Positions 7,862-15,724 of a stretch of DNA of 64,000 nt are shown here, in pieces. Within the stretch, counting starts at the first letter, position 1. The number at the start of each line of letters is the position of its first letter. The DNA is from a virus. The stretch spans positions 1-64,000 of the IMG/VR virus record IMGVR_UViG_3300034685_000230. One strand, given 5' to 3'. The notes beneath the pieces are model-generated. The model was not told where the DNA came from. It searched no databases and saw only the letters and a list, made by a program, of their open reading frames with translations. The translations under genes were made by a program, and so were the position numbers.

Positions 7862-8938
7862 CTACTCAATACCATAAAATATACTTAGTATTTTTTTAGA
7901 ATCTCTAGCCTTATCTAGCTCAGGATAACCTGTAGGTTTGTCTCCTATGTTATACATAATTCTACGCTCTAAATTGATTATATCCTCTTGTACTTTTAAC
8001 TTGTCATTAAAATCAAGCTCAATAGTATCGACTAAGTTAAAAAACGCTTTACGAGTCTCTACATCACCTAAGTATTTTTTATACTTTTCTATAATGTTTG
8101 AATTATTGTTATTTCTAGTATTCTCTAAAAATTTTCTTTTATTTATAATATATTTATTTATTCTAATTGTTTCCTTTTCAACAGGTTCCTTATAAGTTGC
8201 CCCTTTAAACGTGCTCAAGCTGATAGCGCTGGATATCATAAAGTACAGGTTAGATATGGGTCTTAGGTTAGACTCGAGTATCTTGTAGTCCCTAGCAAAG
8301 TCGCGCAGTATCTCAGCGGCTTGGGCAGTTACGTCTCCCGACGGGTTAACCTCGGTGTTTAACCTGTTAGCCAGCTCCCTCAGCAGCTTTGGCACGGCGG
8401 TGTTTGAGTAGAAGCTGTTTAGCTCCTTAGTTATTAGGTTTTTGTACTTATCGGACAGTAGTATCGCTACCATGTTTAAGGTATTGCGGAGTAGTATTTT
8501 CTCGTCATTACTCGCAACGTCGTAGTTTTCCGCGATGTCAATAAGTTCCTTGTCTACGTTTGTGTCCCTCTTCGCCCATTGGTTCATTATGTAGGAATAG
8601 GCTTTCCTAAACCTGAAGTCCTTCTCGTATATCTCGCCTATCCTGTCGACAAAGTCGGTGGACAGACTCTCCTTTACTAAGTCTAAGACACCGTCGAAAA
8701 AGTTAAAGTTAGTCAGCCCCGGACCCCTGGTTAGAAACTCTAGCCCTACCCTAGCAAAGTTCTTACCCGTTCTCTTCATTATCTTAGTTATGTAGGGTTC
8801 GGCAACGTTTTTAATTACTTTCTGCTGGTACTTGTCTAAACCAACCTCTCCGAAGGTGTTATCCCCACCCTCGTCGTCATCGTCGTCCTCGAGCAGCGCT
8901 GAGTAGTTACCCAGCCGCGCGATGTCGTCGTCGGACAT
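7862..8938 (-). CDS. Hypothetical tail-operon protein, probably extended by -1 frameshift
   Basis: 358 residues from the ATG at 8938, mostly helical, with an acidic EDDDDDEGGD stretch near the N-terminus and a basic, Asn-rich, AT-rich C-terminal third. The ribosome site before the ATG is weak (GGGTG). The same frame is open upstream for 27 more codons, up to a nine-A run inside the 56-residue gene at 9010-9180. A -1 slip there would join the two into a protein of about 439 residues. The position after the tail tube gene is where many phages encode a frameshifted tail-assembly chaperone pair. No family motif was recognised, and a chaperone role is inference from position. Confidence 0.6.
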   Translation of the reverse strand: MSDDDIARLGNYSALLEDDDDDEGGDNTFGEVGLDKYQQKVIKNVAEPYITKIMKRTGKNFARVGLEFLTRGPGLTNFNFFDGVLDLVKESLSTDFVDRIGEIYEKDFRFRKAYSYIMNQWAKRDTNVDKELIDIAENYDVASNDEKILLRNTLNMVAILLSDKYKNLITKELNSFYSNTAVPKLLRELANRLNTEVNPSGDVTAQAAEILRDFARDYKILESNLRPISNLYFMISSAISLSTFKGATYKEPVEKETIRINKYIINKRKFLENTRNNNNSNIIEKYKKYLGDVETRKAFFNLVDTIELDFNDKLKVQEDIINLERRIMYNIGDKPTGYPELDKARDSKKILSIFYGIE

Positions 8939-9009
8939 GTATATAACACCCGTATCTGCGGACAGTACAGGTGTTACAACACCGCTACCTGAGACTACCA
9001 GCGAGGCGT

Positions 9010-9180
9010 CTACCCTACTTTTTTTTTACCCAACTCTTTCTTGAACAAGTCAACCTCCTCGGAGTTGTTGAGGAACTCCAGCACTTCCCTCTCAACTCTC
9101 TGGGAGATTAAGTTAATCTTCTCACCGTACTCCTTGACCATCTGCGTAAACTTATCGTTTCCCCACTTGGGATCAGCCAT
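9010..9180 (-). CDS. Small tail-operon protein with slippery A9 run near its end
   Basis: 56 residues (MADPKWGNDKFTQMVKEYG...), charged and helical, ending KKELGKKKVG. ATG at 9180 has AGGTG upstream. Near the 3' end the coding strand reads GGT AAA AAA AAA GTA, an A AAA AAA G slippery run (plus-strand T run 9019-9027). Translation in frame stops at 9010. A -1 shift enters the long open frame of the following 358-residue gene. The layout small ORF, slippery run, larger ORF after the tail tube resembles the lambda G/GT arrangement, though this first product is unusually short. Alternatively the homopolymer is miscounted. Confidence 0.65.
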   Translation of the reverse strand: MADPKWGNDKFTQMVKEYGEKINLISQRVEREVLEFLNNSEEVDLFKKELGKKKVG

Positions 9181-9202
9181 CGTAACACCTCGGCATTCGT
9201 CG

Positions 9203-9300
9203 GTGAACTAATTACAGTCTAAAACTGCAATCTTCCTGCTTCAGCGACTGCAAGGTTCACAGTCTCTACAGGCGTAAATTCCCTGCGTCCCGCAGGTACT
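9203..9300 (-). ncRNA. Structured IS605-end/omega-RNA-like element, copy in the tail operon
   Basis: On the minus strand this 98-base element is a close relative of 44791-44890. The first hairpin reads CCTGCG-GGA-CGCAGG here and CCTGTG-GAA-CACAGG there. Both keep CAGGGAATTTACGCCTGT, AGTCGCTGAAGCAGGAAGA and a final TAGTTCAC. The last hairpin, ATTGCAGT/ACTGTAAT here versus ACTACAACTT/AAGTTGTAGT there, also changes in a compensated way. Ending with a hairpin and TTCAC is typical of IS200/IS605 right ends. It forms part of the leader of the gene at 9180; the sequence just after TTCAC, where a guide would lie, is that gene's 5' region. Confidence 0.6.
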
Positions 9301-9342
9301 AGGTTTATTTATTTTTGAACTATTTTAGTCATAATAATCATA

Positions 9343-9549
9343 TTATTTGCTGAATAAATATTTTTTTGTTATATCGTTCTTACGATTGAGCAATTTAACA
9401 TACTCTCTCTTTATCAAATAAATAATTTTTCTTCTATTGTTAGAGTCCTTTACTTATCAATTTAACTTCTTTTGTAAACGTTTAAGGCACTCACTTTTTT
9501 CAATAGAAACGTTTAACTTCTCACCGTTTGAGAGAGTAATATTAGTCTT
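9343..9549 (-). pseudogene. Remnant of a small tail-region gene
   Basis: The minus strand after the tail-tube stop codes for NITLSNGEKLNVSIEKSE and more. It is interrupted by consecutive stops TGA and TAA (9454-9459) and then continues in the same frame for about 36 protein-like codons. No standard start or ribosome site is seen. The first part resembles in style the small protein at 13649-13903 (TLASGKSIVVTMNEEQA). Most likely a decayed short gene. Confidence 0.35.
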
Positions 9550-9569
9550 AAAATTTATATATTATTAAC

Positions 9570-10097
9570 TTATGAAAAGTTGTTTATCCAAATCTTGTCG
9601 GCGGCGAACATGCTGCTGATCTCCAGCACCCCGTCATCCTCTACCGACAGGGTGATGTTCTCAATGTTCGTCGGCCAGACACCGCTCGCCTTGATCTCGT
9701 ACTGCAGCGAGTTTCCGGAGTCGTCCATGTCGGCCGTGATGTCGTACACGTTTATAGTAGCTTCCTTCTTGTACTCGTGGGCTAGTGCGATGCGGCCCGT
9801 GTTGTGGTCAAACACTAGGTTTCTCCAGCGGTACAGATCTAAGAGCGTGTCGTAAGAGTTGTCAACACCGACGAGAAAACTAGCCGTAATCGTGTACTGC
9901 TGGCTGACTCTCCCCGCCAACTGCATGATACCGCTGATCCACGGTACTGGCACGTTGTTAGTCGCAGGCATGGGTATCGTAAGAGTCCTACAGAGAATGT
10001 GTAAGGGTTCTTGGCCGACAACGATAAGTTCGAACGCGTTCTTGCGTACGAAGTCACTTCTTATGTCTACCGGGTGGTATATGTTTCGGTCACGCAC
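9570..10097 (-). CDS. 19: Tail tube protein (gp19-like)
   Basis: 175 residues, close to the T4 gp19 length (163). It forms the inner tube of the contractile tail. The family pattern is visible: an N-terminal FVRKNAFELIVVGQEPLHILC strand segment, a central basic-aromatic DLYRWRNLVFD, and a C-terminal ASGVWPTNIENITL segment like the 'WP..i' of tube proteins, followed by an acidic end. The start is GTG, 9 bases after AGAGGTG. It lies directly downstream of the sheath gene, as in T4. Confidence 0.85.
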   Translation of the reverse strand: MRDRNIYHPVDIRSDFVRKNAFELIVVGQEPLHILCRTLTIPMPATNNVPVPWISGIMQLAGRVSQQYTITASFLVGVDNSYDTLLDLYRWRNLVFDHNTGRIALAHEYKKEATINVYDITADMDDSGNSLQYEIKASGVWPTNIENITLSVEDDGVLEISSMFAADKIWINNFS

Positions 10098-10195
10098 TGT
10101 TTAATTCACCTCTAAAAGCTTTAAAATTTTTGAAGTAGGGTAGAAGTGTATTCTCCCTCTCTATTAAGTTTAGTTTGCTCTAAGGAGTACTAGTA

Positions 10196-12850
10196 CTACC
10201 CTACCTCTAGCTCGGAGAAGCTAGCTCCCGTAGACGTGATTATAAACCTGTTGATTAGTCTCTCCGCAACCTTCGTCGGCTTGAGCCAAACCTCAGCCAC
10301 CATGGTGTTGTTGTCTATGTCGAATGGGGTGTTCGTAGTCTCGTCGCAGACAACCTTAAACTCGTACAAGCCCCGCCTCTGCTTGATATCCGACAGTAGG
10401 GGGTCAACCAGCTGCGTGTATTGAATCCAAGTAAGCCTGTCGTTAGGCTCAAACAGCAGGTACTTAGTCGCTGTTGCTAGTATCTTCGTAATGTATATTA
10501 TCAGCCTCATAACGTTAACCCTGTCGAGCGCGGACGGTTTTCGCTGCAGCGTCTTCTGACCGTACACTACGATCCCGTCCCCGGTAAAGTCACAGATTGG
10601 GTTGACCGCGTTTGTTCCCGTAGCGTAGAGTAAGTCTCTGTCGGAAACGTTCAGTCGTCTCTCAACTTTCTGTACTTTAAACAGCCTACCGCGGTTTAAC
10701 CCTGCAGGAGCGTTCCACACCTCGGCTACCCTGTCGTTGTACGCGAAGACGCTTACTATCCGCACGCTGGGCGGTACCCACTGCAATGACTCCGTGAACT
10801 CGTCGGAGATCTGGATCCAGGGGTAGTACAGAGCGGCAAAGCTGGAGTTTAAGGCGTTCTCGTTCAGCCAGCGTCCCGACCCGTTGTGCCAGTTAACTAC
10901 GTCCTGAACCGTTAGACCCTGGGGAGGGTCAACGATGGCGAAGCAGTCTCCCCTCTCGTTCTCGCAGAGTTGAATTAGCTTGTTGATAACGGTTTTGTTT
11001 CCAGGAAAGTCCGGGCAAGCGATTAGGTTGATGTCGTACTGCTCTGCGTTGGCGAACTGGGAGAGAGCGCTGACCGCGGAGTACTCAGTGATGTTCTCAG
11101 CGTCGTCGTACCCACCGCTCAGCTGCAGCACCGTGTTTAGTACGGGGACAAACCCGGCTTCCTCGTTCTCTAGCTCTACGCTAACGTAGTTTGAGACAAC
11201 GCGGTTTGTGACAAAGTTTCTGCTAGAGGGGTCGCTAAACTCAATGTTTTTAAACCTCTCGGAGGGCAGCTGGTTTGTGCTTAGCTCGGGTACCCACACG
11301 TCTAACCCGTAGTTTCCGAAGTCGTCTTTGCTAAACCGAACCTTTAAACCGTTGTAGTACTCTCCCTTGTAGAGGGAGCTGACGGTTCCCATCTTAGAAA
11401 GAAAGTCAACGGTGACTGTGTCACCCTCGCTTAGACTTGCTATGTAGTTAACCGAAACGTACCCCGTGTCGTAGTCAACAACGCCGTTGCCGAGACTCCC
11501 TACTAAGTTACCCTCGCCGTCGTCCGTCAGTACTACGTCACTCCCGACTTTTACTCGCACGCTTCCCCTGATGACCGGTCGCGCTGACAGCGTAGCGGAG
11601 GCGTTGCTGGAGGTGTCTCCACCCTCACCCACGGTTTTAATTACGTCTAAGTGCTTGGCCAAGTAGTCGGCTAGTATCTGGTACCCACCCTTAAGGGGGT
11701 AAGTCAGGGCTATGTCTATAGTCTTATTATCGTAGTCTACTTTGTTCTCCGACACTACAACGTCACCCGTAAACTTGCCCTCCCCGTTGTCTTGAGCAAC
11801 CACTGTTTCTCCCACTAACACCGACACCGAGTTAGGGTAGACAACGGTGTTTAGCGAGCCGATGTACGCTCCACCGTAGGTGTACCCGTCGGGCGATGCA
11901 GTCCCTATAGTACCAAGAGTCTTAACCTTAAACGTGCTGTACTCGTAGGACGCCCTAAACACGTCTCCGACCTCAACGTTAGCGCTGCCCGAGAATGCCA
12001 CTTCCCACTGCCCGGTTATAGCGTTAACGCTTCCACTTCCAACGGTAGCTTCGCTCGTGTCTTTTCCAACCAGCGTGTACTCGTTGTTTGTAGGCGTACC
12101 GGTAACGGTAAACGTGTAAGTGTCATCACTGACTTCAACGCTTAACTCAAATGTGTTTAGGTTGACTAAGTTTCCGTGAGACAGCATGCCGGAGTACGTA
12201 TAGTCTACCGAGTTAACGGTAGCTACCGTTAGCGTAGCTTCGCCGGACACGCTCTTTGTAACGGTGTTGTACTTAATTGAAACTTCCGACCCGTCAGTCA
12301 CAACGCTCTCGTCTAGTGTAAACCTGTACTCCCCGGTATCGTAGTCTATAAAGTTTGGGTACAGTGAAATGTTGGGGTTTAACGCCGGTGAGAAAGAGCC
12401 GTGCCCGTCGTCCCTAACCGTTGTGTAGTTAGAGGGGTCGTTTGGGTCAACCAACCTTAGTTCGAGTGTTTCCGGAACCGGCGAGTAGTTTAGGGTAGCG
12501 CTGAATATGTAGCTGTTGTCGTTAGCCGCCGTGGTGACTAACTCGCCCTTAACCTCAACGGCCGTTGGGATACTAACCGTTGCTTTTCTAGCGGAGGGGC
12601 CCAGGGTTCTCGTGAACCAGAGGGAGCTACCGAACTCCAGGAAGCTAACCGCCGCTAAGCTACTGTACTCACCGACTCTAGGGGTTCCGAACAAGTCGAC
12701 AAACTGCCGCACCGACGAAACGAAAGTCGGTTCGGTAGGTCCCTTTCTCGTTTTTCCAACCAGCGCCAGTATAGACTGAGACAGCCTGGGAGCGTACAGG
12801 GAAAAATCTATAGTTTCAAAATACACTCCAGGACTCGCGTGGATAGGCAT
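10196..12850 (-). CDS. 18: Contractile tail sheath protein (gp18-like) with inserted beta repeats
   Basis: 884 residues from the ATG at 12850 (the first in-frame GTG at 12862 overlaps the ribosome site AGAGAGG). The N-terminus PIHASPGVYFETID and the C-terminal half (LSGGYDDAENITEYSA, DFTGDGIVVYGQKTL) are typical of T4-type sheath proteins, which polymerise around the tube and contract. T4 gp18 is about 660 residues. The extra length is a stretch from about residue 95 to 500 made of about four beta-domain repeats with recurring 'DDGxGxxxG', 'xxYDTGxxxVxY' and 'VxxxYxxGT' signatures. These probably form outward-facing domains on the tail. It precedes tube and follows neck/terminator genes on the same strand. 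Confidence 0.9.
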   Translation of the reverse strand: MPIHASPGVYFETIDFSLYAPRLSQSILALVGKTRKGPTEPTFVSSVRQFVDLFGTPRVGEYSSLAAVSFLEFGSSLWFTRTLGPSARKATVSIPTAVEVKGELVTTAANDNSYIFSATLNYSPVPETLELRLVDPNDPSNYTTVRDDGHGSFSPALNPNISLYPNFIDYDTGEYRFTLDESVVTDGSEVSIKYNTVTKSVSGEATLTVATVNSVDYTYSGMLSHGNLVNLNTFELSVEVSDDTYTFTVTGTPTNNEYTLVGKDTSEATVGSGSVNAITGQWEVAFSGSANVEVGDVFRASYEYSTFKVKTLGTIGTASPDGYTYGGAYIGSLNTVVYPNSVSVLVGETVVAQDNGEGKFTGDVVVSENKVDYDNKTIDIALTYPLKGGYQILADYLAKHLDVIKTVGEGGDTSSNASATLSARPVIRGSVRVKVGSDVVLTDDGEGNLVGSLGNGVVDYDTGYVSVNYIASLSEGDTVTVDFLSKMGTVSSLYKGEYYNGLKVRFSKDDFGNYGLDVWVPELSTNQLPSERFKNIEFSDPSSRNFVTNRVVSNYVSVELENEEAGFVPVLNTVLQLSGGYDDAENITEYSAVSALSQFANAEQYDINLIACPDFPGNKTVINKLIQLCENERGDCFAIVDPPQGLTVQDVVNWHNGSGRWLNENALNSSFAALYYPWIQISDEFTESLQWVPPSVRIVSVFAYNDRVAEVWNAPAGLNRGRLFKVQKVERRLNVSDRDLLYATGTNAVNPICDFTGDGIVVYGQKTLQRKPSALDRVNVMRLIIYITKILATATKYLLFEPNDRLTWIQYTQLVDPLLSDIKQRRGLYEFKVVCDETTNTPFDIDNNTMVAEVWLKPTKVAERLINRFIITSTGASFSELEVG

Positions 12851-12906
12851 GTGTAACAACACCTCTCTCTTATATTCTTAAATATCTAGATAGTGATTTT
12901 ATCTTG

Positions 12907-12924
12907 TTTTTAATTTTGAGATTA
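12907..12924 (-). promoter_or_regulatory. Candidate late-promoter box before the sheath gene
   Basis: The minus strand reads TTAATCTCAAAATTAAAA, a variant of the AATTCTAAAATTAA box. It lies about 57 bases before the sheath ATG in a 100-base gap. Assignment is by similarity only. Confidence 0.3.
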
Positions 12925-12964
12925 ACTATATGTAGACTAGTGATTTCATAAAACTATTAGATCT

Positions 12965-13609
12965 TTAGGTCAACAGTGTTTCACTGTCTACAATTCTTCT
13001 CTCGAGACTTATGTCTAAGACAGACTTCGTGTAGTAGTTCGGGTCTAGCAGCATGGTGTACAAACTAAAGGTTGCCGTACCGTGAAAGATTCTAGTGCTA
13101 GTGTCAGGTAGCTCTACGTACGGCGTAGAGTCAGTGAGTGACACGTCGTGTATGTAACCGTTTACCTCTAAGTTGTGGTTTGAAATTTCAACAAAAGTTT
13201 TTACATAGTGACGCTTATATAGGCAGAACAGTAGTTTTTCAGAAATTTCGTTGTACATCTCTTGCGTTAGGGTAAAGTAGTCAAGCTGGTAGTTTATGTT
13301 GTACGGCATCATCTCCGCACCCTCGTAGACTCTCTTATCGCTGCTAATGCTGTACAGCATCGGTCTGTTTACCTTACTCTTTACAATCTTTGTCTCTGGG
13401 TTTGGAGACAAGCCAGTTCTAACAACTGCCAGCAGGGGGAGTAGGGGAGTTTTACTCTCAGAAACTTCAAGCTTAACCCCCTGCCTAGAAGGCAGGGCAA
13501 ACGTTACCTGCGGGGAGTCTACACCCTCTCCGGTGTCAACTTTAATGTTGTCTTTAAAGTATGCAACGACTGACTCGTCGTAGAATCTTATAACGGACAA
13601 GCAATACAT
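12965..13609 (-). CDS. Putative tail terminator / sheath-stabilising protein (gp15-like)
   Basis: 214 residues, mixed alpha/beta. The segment from NRPMLYSISSD to EISEKLLFCLY (about 83-130) resembles the gp15 pattern in which 'P..M.Y.L.I.T...D.M.QI.EQILPYF' is conserved: a peptide bond-rich strand, a beta-alpha unit, then a helix. T4 gp15 is 272 residues and caps the tail at its junction with the head. The position immediately before the sheath gene and after the neck genes fits that role. Similarity is weak and by eye; it could be another tail-completion protein. Confidence 0.45.
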   Translation of the reverse strand: MYCLSVIRFYDESVVAYFKDNIKVDTGEGVDSPQVTFALPSRQGVKLEVSESKTPLLPLLAVVRTGLSPNPETKIVKSKVNRPMLYSISSDKRVYEGAEMMPYNINYQLDYFTLTQEMYNEISEKLLFCLYKRHYVKTFVEISNHNLEVNGYIHDVSLTDSTPYVELPDTSTRIFHGTATFSLYTMLLDPNYYTKSVLDISLERRIVDSETLLT

Positions 13610-13648
13610 CTATCCTTTTTTAACTGTATTTTTAACGCTTAAGCGTTA

Positions 13649-13903
13649 CTACTTGCTAAAGTCGGTTTCAACCATCTGAATCGCCGAGATCTCCGACAGT
13701 AAGATACTTACGGCTTCGATAATACTGTTGTCCTTCTTTTTCTCAATCTTTATCTTCGAAACGTCGACTTTTTCCTTGGGAATAAAGTTAACCCACTGCT
13801 CGTAGATTGAGAAAGCTTGCTCCTCGTTCATCGTAACTACGATGGACTTACCACTCGCTAGCGTAAACACCATCTTTATAACGCGGTTAGCCTTTTGAGA
13901 CAC
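13649..13903 (-). CDS. Small hypothetical protein of the neck/tail operon
   Basis: 84 residues. A short beta hairpin (MVFTLASGKSIVVTM) precedes helices and a lysine-rich middle. The start is GTG behind GAGGAGG. It overlaps the end of the upstream gene by 17 bases, so translation is coupled. No family is recognised. Its N-terminal strand pair resembles the decayed gene at 9343-9549. Confidence 0.6.
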   Translation of the reverse strand: MSQKANRVIKMVFTLASGKSIVVTMNEEQAFSIYEQWVNFIPKEKVDVSKIKIEKKKDNSIIEAVSILLSEISAIQMVETDFSK

Positions 13904-14396
13904 TTCTACTTTCCTCCTCTGTAGTATTGTATTTTTTATATAAACTTATATACTGGTCAATTATTGAGTACGCTTTCTTCACGTTTCCCTCAAACACACT
14001 CTTCTCTATATCGGGGTACAGTTTTACCGTGTCGCTGTAGCTAGAGTGGAGCATCTTGTGCACGCAGTGCATGAGCGGAACGTACGGAACGCAATTCTGC
14101 AGGTGTATGTCCGCCAGTATCATCAGCACGAAGAAGGTGTTGAAGGGAACGCCGCGTTCAACAAACTTGTCAACTATAGTTTCTACCCAGTCCCAGATAG
14201 TCTTACCGTAATGGTGTACCTCTATGTCTACGTTGGACTCGTACTTGTTAACTCCCGTAGCGGCGCAGGTACTCCTGTTACACTGGTTTAACCACATGCC
14301 GTACTCGGGGCTGAGCCTAAATAGCTTTACAACACTCTTTACAAACTGCTCGAAGTCTTCCTCGTCGAATAACTCGTAAAATATCGCGCTACTCAT
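13887..14396 (-). CDS. HNH-like zinc protein of the neck operon
   Basis: 169 residues. Residues about 39-60 hold CNRSTCAATG (Cys pair) and then VDIEVHHYGKTIWD, and after a helical stretch CVPYVPLMHCVHKMLH. The order Cys-Cys, 'E-V-H-H', and a late H-C-x2-H resembles diverged HNH nucleases of large phages. HNH proteins near the terminase often assist packaging cleavage, which would fit this position. Catalytic competence cannot be judged. The start ATG lies 8 bases before the upstream stop region. The alternative is a purely structural zinc-binding protein. Confidence 0.4.
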   Translation of the reverse strand: MSSAIFYELFDEEDFEQFVKSVVKLFRLSPEYGMWLNQCNRSTCAATGVNKYESNVDIEVHHYGKTIWDWVETIVDKFVERGVPFNTFFVLMILADIHLQNCVPYVPLMHCVHKMLHSSYSDTVKLYPDIEKSVFEGNVKKAYSIIDQYISLYKKYNTTEEESRSVSKG

Positions 14397-14403
14397 GTGA
14401 TTA

Positions 14404-15168
14404 CTACCCGACCGCGATGAACGTTTCGGGAAACTTATGCCTAGACTTTAGCTCTTCAATTAGAGCCTTCTCCATCTCTACCGACTCAGCGTACAGGGAG
14501 TTGCCCGACGGTTCCAGGGACCCTACGGGTAGTGTAACACCGCTGTATTTTCTCCTTATCTGCCCCAGCACCTTGCCTACGTTAGCTTGGCAAAACCTTT
14601 CAAGCCAGTTAATCTCAAAATCATTTAGGGAGGAGAGGTCCGGTAGGTGGTCAACGAGTAAGTCAAACTTGAATATAGTCTCCATAAACGGTGCTGGGTT
14701 GATGCTGACAAAGTTTGGCTGGACGAGTTCAGCTCTGGGTTTCGTTCCAAACATCCGCTTGGCAACGTCGTACGCTTGAAACATTGATATAAAGTTGATC
14801 AAGTGCTGACTGTTTCTAGCCGCGGCTAGTGACATCGGCACCCCCAGCACGGCTTGGATAGGAAGACCCAAACCTATCAGGTACTCCACTGAGACAAAAA
14901 CGTCCAGCACCCCGTTTACCTGGGGAAAGTCAAACATCTCGTAGAGGGTAACGTACGGCCTGACAGTCTTAGATACTAGTACTTCCCGCGGGGAGTAGGT
15001 GTTTAGAAACGATATAGCCTTCTTGACTATGTACTTAAAGCTGTCGTCGCCTATCTCCACGGCGACCGTCGGCCAGCCGAACTGGCTGTACACCCTCTGC
15101 TTTAGCTCGTTGAAGTCGTCAAGTTCTAACTGAATGTTAGCGTCGGTTGCGTTGTATAAAACACCCAT
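14404..15168 (-). CDS. Neck / head-completion protein (gp13-like)
   Basis: 254 residues. The pattern FGWPTVAVEIGDDSFKYIVKKAISFLN near the N-terminus and WLERFCQANVGKVLGQIRRKY with LPVGSLEPSGNSLY near the C-terminus is characteristic of gp13-type neck proteins of T4-like phages ('G.P.v.vEl...q....i..A' and 'a..AK..LG.iR.Ky...lP'). They attach to the portal after packaging and accept the tail. T4 gp13 is 309 residues. It lies between a SAP-like protein gene and the HNH-like gene in the minus-strand late operon downstream of terminase. Confidence 0.65.
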   Translation of the reverse strand: MGVLYNATDANIQLELDDFNELKQRVYSQFGWPTVAVEIGDDSFKYIVKKAISFLNTYSPREVLVSKTVRPYVTLYEMFDFPQVNGVLDVFVSVEYLIGLGLPIQAVLGVPMSLAAARNSQHLINFISMFQAYDVAKRMFGTKPRAELVQPNFVSINPAPFMETIFKFDLLVDHLPDLSSLNDFEINWLERFCQANVGKVLGQIRRKYSGVTLPVGSLEPSGNSLYAESVEMEKALIEELKSRHKFPETFIAVG

Positions 15169-15185
15169 TTTGTATCAAACTCTCT

Positions 15186-15710
15186 CTACCCGTTAACTTT
15201 AGCTATCTCAAGCGCTAGCTCTCTCTTAGTCTTACCCTCAGTATCGATGTTTAGCTTTTCCGCTAGTTCTACCAGCTTAACCTTGCTTAGCTTAGCTAGC
15301 TCGGATTCCCGAATGTCTACCGCCGCCGTGTTGTTACTCTCTTCCCAAGACAACGCTTCCTCAAACCCAGCTTCTAACTCTTCTACTTTATCTACTTCCT
15401 CTATTGCTGTGTCTTCTTTAAACAGGCTTGAATCACTCGGTGTGCGAGGACCCTCGATGAGTATGCCGACGGTGTTTTCTTCGTTAACGACTGGTTCAGG
15501 CGCCGGTTCACTAACTTCAAGCTTAGATAAAAGTATTTCATCTAACAGCCGCTTTGGCTTAGCAAGAGGCTGGGCCGACTCTATCTTGCTCTGCTCTTTG
15601 AGAAAGTTAATGTCTTCCTTAGAAAACTTAACTACGTCGCTGTCAAACACTTCTCCTCCCTTAATCCTTACACCGTTGTGTATAAAGTCTATAAACGCTC
15701 TGTACTTCAC
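15186..15710 (-). CDS. Protein with C-terminal SAP/HeH-type nucleic-acid-binding motif
   Basis: 174 residues. The N-terminal 40 residues form a small beta unit (DFIHNGVRIKGGEVFD). The middle is a long acidic, Pro-rich linker. The C-terminal 35 residues read LSKVKLVELAEKLNIDTEGK plus KRELALEI, the helix-extended loop-helix arrangement of SAP, HeH and Rho-N domains. The domain probably binds DNA or RNA. Position next to the large terminase suggests a packaging accessory or a small-terminase substitute (inference). GTG start after AAGGGGTG; it begins 14 bases after the terminase stop. Confidence 0.55.
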   Translation of the reverse strand: MKYRAFIDFIHNGVRIKGGEVFDSDVVKFSKEDINFLKEQSKIESAQPLAKPKRLLDEILLSKLEVSEPAPEPVVNEENTVGILIEGPRTPSDSSLFKEDTAIEEVDKVEELEAGFEEALSWEESNNTAAVDIRESELAKLSKVKLVELAEKLNIDTEGKTKRELALEIAKVNG

Positions 15711-15724
15711 TACACTTCACCCCT

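Noticed and set aside
13887-14396. Calling this gene recombination endonuclease VII (gp49)
   Set aside because: The Cys/His pattern and length do not match gp49; only a general HNH-like resemblance is supportable.
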